DNA of 64,000 nucleotides from Megascapheus bottae (taxonomy: Eukaryota > Chordata > Mammalia > Rodentia > Geomyidae), in assembly GCA_024803745.1 (NCBI GenBank), contig JANJXV010000193.1, positions 868,001 to 932,000 on the forward strand. Direction: 5' to 3'. The number at the start of each line of letters is the position of its first letter. Positions within the stretch are counted from its first letter, which is position 1. The notes below the pieces were generated by a model. It saw only the letters and a list, made by a program, of their open reading frames with translations. It searched no databases and was not told the DNA's origin. The translations under genes and the position numbers were made by a program. This document shows positions 59,371-64,000 of this stretch, piece after piece.

Positions 59371-60554
59371 TTAGATGGTATGCTGTTTAGGTGCCATTTC
59401 TTTCCCTATATTGCATTTATTTTGGTTTTCTATGTATAGAGCATCTTTGAGAATTCTCTGTAGTGTTGGTTTTGTTTCGACATATTGTTGCAGCTTTTCC
59501 CTGGAATGGAATGTTTTTATTTTTCCCTCAGTTATGAATGAGAGCTTAGCTGGCTACAGTATTCTTGGTTGGTAGTTATTTGATATAAGGGCATGACATA
59601 TATGCTTCCAGTCACTTCGTGCTTGCATGGTCTCTGCTGAGAAATCTGGGGTTATTCTGATTGGTTTGCCTTTGTAGGTTACTGATCCCTTTTCCCTGGC
59701 TGCCTTTAGGATCTTTCCTTTCGTTTCTATTGATCCAGTTCGGATCACAATGTGGCGGTGGGATGTTCTTTTCTGGTCAGGTCTGTTTGGGGTTCTAAAA
59801 GCTTCTCGTATCTGGATGGGCCTGCCCTTCTGGATATTTGGGAAATTCTCTGAGATGATTCCCTGAAGTATATTTCCAATACCATTGACCTCTTTCTCCA
59901 CGCCCTCCTCAATACCAACTAGCCTTAAATTAGGCTTCCTAATTGTATCTTGGACCTCCTGAAGCGCTCTCTCATATTTCCTAGATTTGGATTGACTCAT
60001 TTTCTGTTCTTTATAATACCTAAATTATCTTCAGCCCCTGAAATTCTCTCCTCTGCATTGTCTAACCTGCTATCAAAGCTATCTACTTTATTTTTCATCT
60101 CCCTTGCTTCTAATTGCTCACTTTTGATGCCTTGCCTCTCTTGTTTTAGATCATGTATGGATTTCTTTATCTCCTTGATTTCCTTTTGAGTGGTTAGCTC
60201 AGTAGCTTTATTTTCTTTGGACATTTGCTGGAGTTTGGTCCGGTTTTTATTTGTGGATTCTATGAATTCATCCATCTTTCTTTGAATAACCTTTATTATG
60301 GCCTCCTATTTGGCTTCTTCTTTTTCACTTGTCACCTTGTTTTTGCTTTCCTCTTGTTCAGCTATGGTTTCCTCCATTATCTCTTTCTTTATATTTTCAC
60401 ATTTTTCATTAATGATGTTCATCAATTGCATTTGTGTAGCAATTGGAAGACTCTCCTCTAGGTTTGCCAGTGACTGTTCCATTGTCTGTTTATATTTGTT
60501 GGGGGATGTTGTTTCTTGATTTGACATTTTTCTTGAGTTTCTTGTTCTGCCCAT
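59371..60554 (-). pseudogene. L1-8 ORF1, broken, divergent N-terminal half
   Basis: Start MGRTRNSRKM at 60554. The RRM half 59554 to 60000 is of ordinary array type. The coiled-coil half resembles the L1-4/L1-6 type (EFIESTNK, SRLDNAEE) but with further private changes. A TAG at 60306 to 60308 after EEAK stops it early. Confidence 0.9.
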
Positions 60555-61216
60555 TTGACAATGGGAGCAAGATTACTACTAAATACGATTATAGTTTTTC
60601 AGATATAACCAACCTAGACATCTGTAGCTGGAAGACACTAGATGTTCACAAGTTTTGATTGGTATTATCACTCTTTCTTTTTGTGCACTTACAGACCAGC
60701 CTAATACAACCACTGATAAGCGATTTATACCCAAAACAATAAGCCTCTCAATCCAATCTCTATTGCCTTTAAGTCCCTCTGAGCCTAGAGAATAATTAAC
60801 CACCTACATATACAATATTGCTCAACAGCCATCAAGTGTAGATCCGTGCAGTATAAGGGTTGAAAGACGAGCAGAGGTCCAGAGATAGAAAAAAATAATG
60901 AGAGAGGTCAGGGGATGTACAAACGGATTAACGTAGGAGTGTAAGAATATTGTAGTAATGAAGAAAAGTTATAGCATAAGGATAACTGACCTAAGTTGGT
61001 AAGTAGGTAGCATATTTGAGTACAAAGTTTGGAAAGTATTAGAATAAAACTTATGTGTTGCTGCACGACTAGCTCTTAGCCCAACCAGTGGCCTCACAGT
61101 GGACCATGGGATGGATCTGTTTTTCTTGTCTACGTTGAGGGAAAGGGCTATTTCACAAGATGCAGAAGCGAAGATTTCAGAAGCAAATGCTGTGAGTGAA
61201 TTAGCTCGTAAAAAGC
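60555..61216 (-). promoter_or_regulatory. Candidate L1 5' UTR, U9
   Basis: The 74-codon sense frame lies at 60579 to 60803 with private changes (GLKGNRD and SSSYRCLGW). Confidence 0.45.
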
Positions 61217-61425
61217 ATTTTTATTTTCATTTATCTTTTTGCCAGGCTTGGGGCTTGAATTCAGGGCCTGAGCACTGTCCTCGGGTTTTCTCAAGTCTAG
61301 CCCTCTGCCACTTGAGCCACAGTGCCACATCTAGATTTTCATTCTATGTCGTACTGAGCAATCAAACCCAGATCTTCATGGATGCTAGGCAAGCACTCTA
61401 CCACTATGCCAAACTCTCAACCCTG
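61217..61425 (-). mobile_element. Dimeric tRNA-derived SINE, U9 minus copy
   Basis: The ID-like part and linker are as in U8. The A-rich tail side has private changes (TTTTCATTTATC and GCCAGGCTTGG). Confidence 0.7.
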
Positions 61426-61442
61426 ACATAGTAATTATAAAG

Positions 61443-61478
61443 TCATCATCATCATCATCATCATCATCATAATCATCA
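61443..61478. repeat. (TCA)12 microsatellite with one TAA, U9
   Basis: Same interrupted allele as U8. Confidence 0.95.
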
Positions 61479-61681
61479 TATCCAAATATCTTTTCTCCTA
61501 CAAAGAATCAACACTTAACTGTGTCTAATGCTATTTTTAATTTCACTAATTCTTCTGTGTTTTTCCCTCTTGCATTTTTTACACTTGACAGCAAAGCTAA
61601 TCATCAGGAAAAAAATGATTAGCATACAGAAACCTAATAATATCCTAGTAGATTGACGTCAAAAATATGTGCAAGGTGCCC

Positions 61682-61875
61682 TGTGTGTTTGACCTAGTGG
61701 GAGAGTCCTTGGCTACCAAGCAAAAAGACTCAGGTTTGATTCCTCATTACCACATACATAGAAAACGCTGCAAGTGGTGCTGTGGCTCTGTGGGACAGCT
61801 AAAGCCAAAAGAAAGCCCAAGAACCATGTTCACACTCTGAGGTCAAGTCCCAAGTCTAGCAAAAACAAAAAAAAA
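61682..61875 (+). mobile_element. Dimeric tRNA-derived SINE, U9 plus copy
   Basis: As U8, with one A less in the tail. Confidence 0.7.
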
Positions 61876-62500
61876 TTCGACAAGGGGCAAAAAGCAGGCA
61901 GAGAAGGCACTGTGAAGCAAATGTTTTGTAAAGGATGAGGGCAATATTGACCCTTAAGTCTGGATCTTACCTAAGAATGGCTCCTTGAGCCTGAGACCAG
62001 ACTGGTAGTTGGGCCTAGTGGAAGACATTGGGATTGGACAAATAAGGTGTGCTGTTTACTACATCCACATGTATATTGTGGTATTGGAGGAGAGATTCAG
62101 CCTCCAGTATGTCTTTGGTGAGGTCTTTGTGAGCAAGGATCTTTGGTCATTTGGCCCTGAAAGGTTACCCTGCCTCCCTCACAATGGAACAGAATATGGA
62201 ACCCTGGTAACCAAGCCACTGTAACTAACAACCAGCTCAAGCCAGCTCACTTGGCCTGTGGCTCAGGAGGAAGAAAGATGTTGCTGTGCTGTTGCCAAAG
62301 GTCAGGAAACTCGAGTCTCAGGCATGGAAGTTGTGGATGTCTTACTCGAAGATGTACATGCTAGATCATTGCCAAGCCACAAATCCAGTATAACAGAACT
62401 TTCTCTAAGAAGAAGGCCAGGAAAATCCAGGGCAACCAGATGAGGTAAATTTCTAAGAAGAAATGCTTTTTAACCCATCATCCTCCCTACACACTACAAC
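61876..62500. other. Unrecognised spacer, U9
   Basis: I saw no difference from U8. The plus open frame is at 62258 to 62443. Confidence 0.5.
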
Positions 62501-62916
62501 TTTCTTTTTTTTCATTTTTTATTGTAATTAGTAAAAGTGTTAGATGATATTTGCCAGATAGAAGGTGCATTAATTCACATACATTGATACCCTTTCACAT
62601 GTCTTGGTACCCATTTCCCTCCAACGCCCCACCCACCACCCGTCTTGGTTTTCCCCCTTCCCTATCAAATTTCAAATATCCAAATACAAATAAATTCAAT
62701 ATATCAGACAACAAAGTGAGATACTATACCAATATGGGATAACCAAGGGACAGCAAACGAGATGAGAGACAACATGGTACATTAAGGACAACAATCATTC
62801 ATTATATGGCTTTTGTGTCAATATCCTGGAGGTCCTTTCAATTAGCTTCACATTATGTGGCCTTTTATATGGCCTTTTATTCTATTGACAATCTCTGTTA
62901 GTAGAGGCCAAGGTTT
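62501..62916 (-). other. L1-9 3' UTR with weakened G-rich tract
   Basis: The G-rich tract on minus lies at 62617 to 62661, same weakened form as in L1-8. Confidence 0.75.
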
Positions 62917-64000
62917 CTACTCATTATGGCGAATGAGGGAAACCACTGAGACTAAGTTCCTTTGAGTCTGGCTTACTTCACTTAATATGATTTGTTCTAA
63001 GTCTTTCCATTTCCTAAAAAATGGGGCGATGTCATTCTTTCTGACAGCAGCATAGAATTCCATTGTGTACAAATACCACAACTTGTTGATCCACTCATCA
63101 ACTGAGGGACATCTGGGTTGGTTCCATATCTTTACTATGGTGAATAGTGCTGCAATGAACATTGTTGAGCTAGTGGGTTTAGTATGCCCTTGTTTCTGGA
63201 TTGTTGGGTAAATGCCAAGTACTGGAATTGCTGGGTCATAGGGGAGTTGTATGTTTAGCGTGTTGAGGCACTGCCGCACTGCTTTCCATAGTGGTTGAAC
63301 GAGTTTGCACTCCCACCAACAGTGTAGTAGTGATCCCTCCTGACCACATCCCCTCCAGCATCTGTTGTCATTCGTTTTCCTGATCCTGGCCATTCTAACT
63401 GGAGTTAGGTGGAATCTTAGACTTGTTTTGATTTGCATTTCTTTTATGACCAGAGATGTTGAGCATTTCTTCATGTGTCTATAGGCCATTTTTGTTTCTT
63501 CTTCAGAGAAGACTCTCTCTAAGTCTTTGGCCCATTTTATTGGGATGGGTGTTACTTTGGAGGTTAGTTTTGGAGTGATTCAATTTTTTGAGTTGTTGAT
63601 ATATTTTAGATATGAGGCCTTGTTCCGTTGTTTGGGTGGTGAAGATCTTTTCCCACTCTGTAGGCTTCCTGATTAGTTTACTAGCTATATCCGTTGCCAT
63701 ACAAAAGCTCTGCAGTTTAATGCAGTCCCACTTATCCAGCCTTTCTCTGATTTGTTGTGATTCTTGGTCCTTATTAAGAAAGTTTCGACCTGTACCAAGG
63801 AGGCCTAGTGTATCTCCTATTCCTTCCTGTAAACTTTTCAGTGTGTCAGCTTTTACCTCCACGTCTTTGATCCATTTGGAGTTAATTCTAGTGCAAGGTG
63901 ACAAAGAAGGATCCAACTTTAGTTTTCTGCAGGTGTTTAACCAGTTCTGCCAGCACAACTTGTTGAAGAGGCTATCTTTCTTCCATTCTATTTTTTGGCT
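62917..64000 (-). pseudogene. L1-9 ORF2, C-terminal part only, broken
   Basis: Covers the ORF2 C-terminal third. 63489 to 62917 is open (190 codons) with the Cys/His cluster. The 2-nt loss near 63538 is shared with L1-8, after which 63958 to 63503 is open. At 63187 it has C where L1-8 has A at 55755, the only base substitution I noticed between the two copies here. Confidence 0.92.

Larger units (their letters stand above)
55069..60554 (-). mobile_element. L1-8, defective L1
   Basis: 3' end at 55069, ORF2 at 55485 to 59322 and ORF1 at 59371 to 60554. The 3' half up to about 56.57 kb is almost identical to L1-9; the 5' half has two divergent tracts. Confidence 0.93.
1..64000. repeat. Tandem macrosatellite-like array of 7.4-kb L1 plus SINE units
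   Basis: The same landmark order repeats through the whole window. The ORF1 stop region occurs at 67, 7493, 14865, 22309, 29683, 37092, 44532, 51939 and 59371, giving periods of 7426, 7372, 7444, 7374, 7409, 7440, 7407 and 7432 bp. Not only the L1 but also the SINE pair, the ATC microsatellite and the unrecognised spacer recur in each period, so these are duplications of a locus and not independent L1 insertions. Length differences come mainly from small deletions (52 bp in U2, 40 bp in U4, 45 bp in U5 and U7) and from microsatellite length. Neither array end lies in the window. Confidence 0.97.
62501..64000 (-). mobile_element. L1-9, 3' part only (cut by window edge)
   Basis: 3' end at 62501; the rest of the element continues past the right edge. 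The array is therefore not finished at 64000. Confidence 0.92.

Noticed and set aside
1..64000. CRISPR-like direct repeat array
   Set aside because: The repeat unit is 7.4 kb and made of L1 and SINE sequence; there are no short repeats with unique spacers.
1..64000. Independent L1 insertions into the same hot spot
   Set aside because: Spacer, SINEs, microsatellite and ORF lesions are shared at the same relative positions, so the copies arose by DNA duplication.

Overview
The window holds no ordinary host gene. From end to end it is one tandem array of a unit of about 7.4 kb, with eight complete periods (7372 to 7444 bp) and a ninth that runs off the right edge. Using the ORF1/ORF2 junction as phase mark, periods start at 1, 7427, 14799, 22243, 29617, 37026, 44466, 51873 and 59305. 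All units point the same way. Each carries one LINE-1 (L1) retrotransposon on the minus strand plus about 1.2 to 1.4 kb of non-L1 or uncertain sequence. I call the periods U1 to U9 and the L1 copies L1-0 (cut by the left edge) to L1-9 (cut by the right edge).

The host is a mammal, very probably a rodent. ORF1 and ORF2 are of mammalian L1 type, and the spacer holds ID-like (tRNA-Ala-derived) SINE monomers joined to a second tRNA-like monomer. That dimer resembles the SINEs of geomyoid rodents (kangaroo rats, pocket mice, gophers; the IDL-Geo type). The geomyoid assignment is from memory and tentative.

One unit, left to right on the plus strand: end of ORF2 start and ORF1 (minus); about 660 bp upstream of ORF1, a candidate L1 5' UTR with a 74-codon sense frame; a dimeric SINE on minus; an ATC microsatellite of variable length; an AT-rich stretch; a second dimeric SINE on plus; about 625 bp of unrecognised spacer; then the T-rich L1 3' end, the 3' UTR with a G-rich tract on minus, and the body of ORF2.

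All L1 copies are dead. They share lesions: a frameshift and a TAG in ORF1, and in ORF2 an Asp-to-Glu change at an endonuclease catalytic position, an early endonuclease frameshift, a frameshift and a TAG in the linker, and a frameshift just before the SIDAEKAFD motif. The array therefore grew by duplicating one defective insertion with its flank, not by repeated retrotransposition. The longest surviving frame is 687 codons (reverse transcriptase core to C terminus) in L1-4.

There is higher-order structure. About 9.5 kb (28.6 to 38.1 kb) recurs almost unchanged 14.85 kb to the right (43.45 to 52.97 kb). The last 2.7 kb of the window almost repeats 53.85 to 56.57 kb. Some tracts (41.6 to 43.25, 57.8 to 58.5 and 60.0 to 60.55 kb) are clearly more divergent and sometimes keep intact codons lost elsewhere. 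This points to unequal crossing-over and gene conversion, or in part to assembly error.
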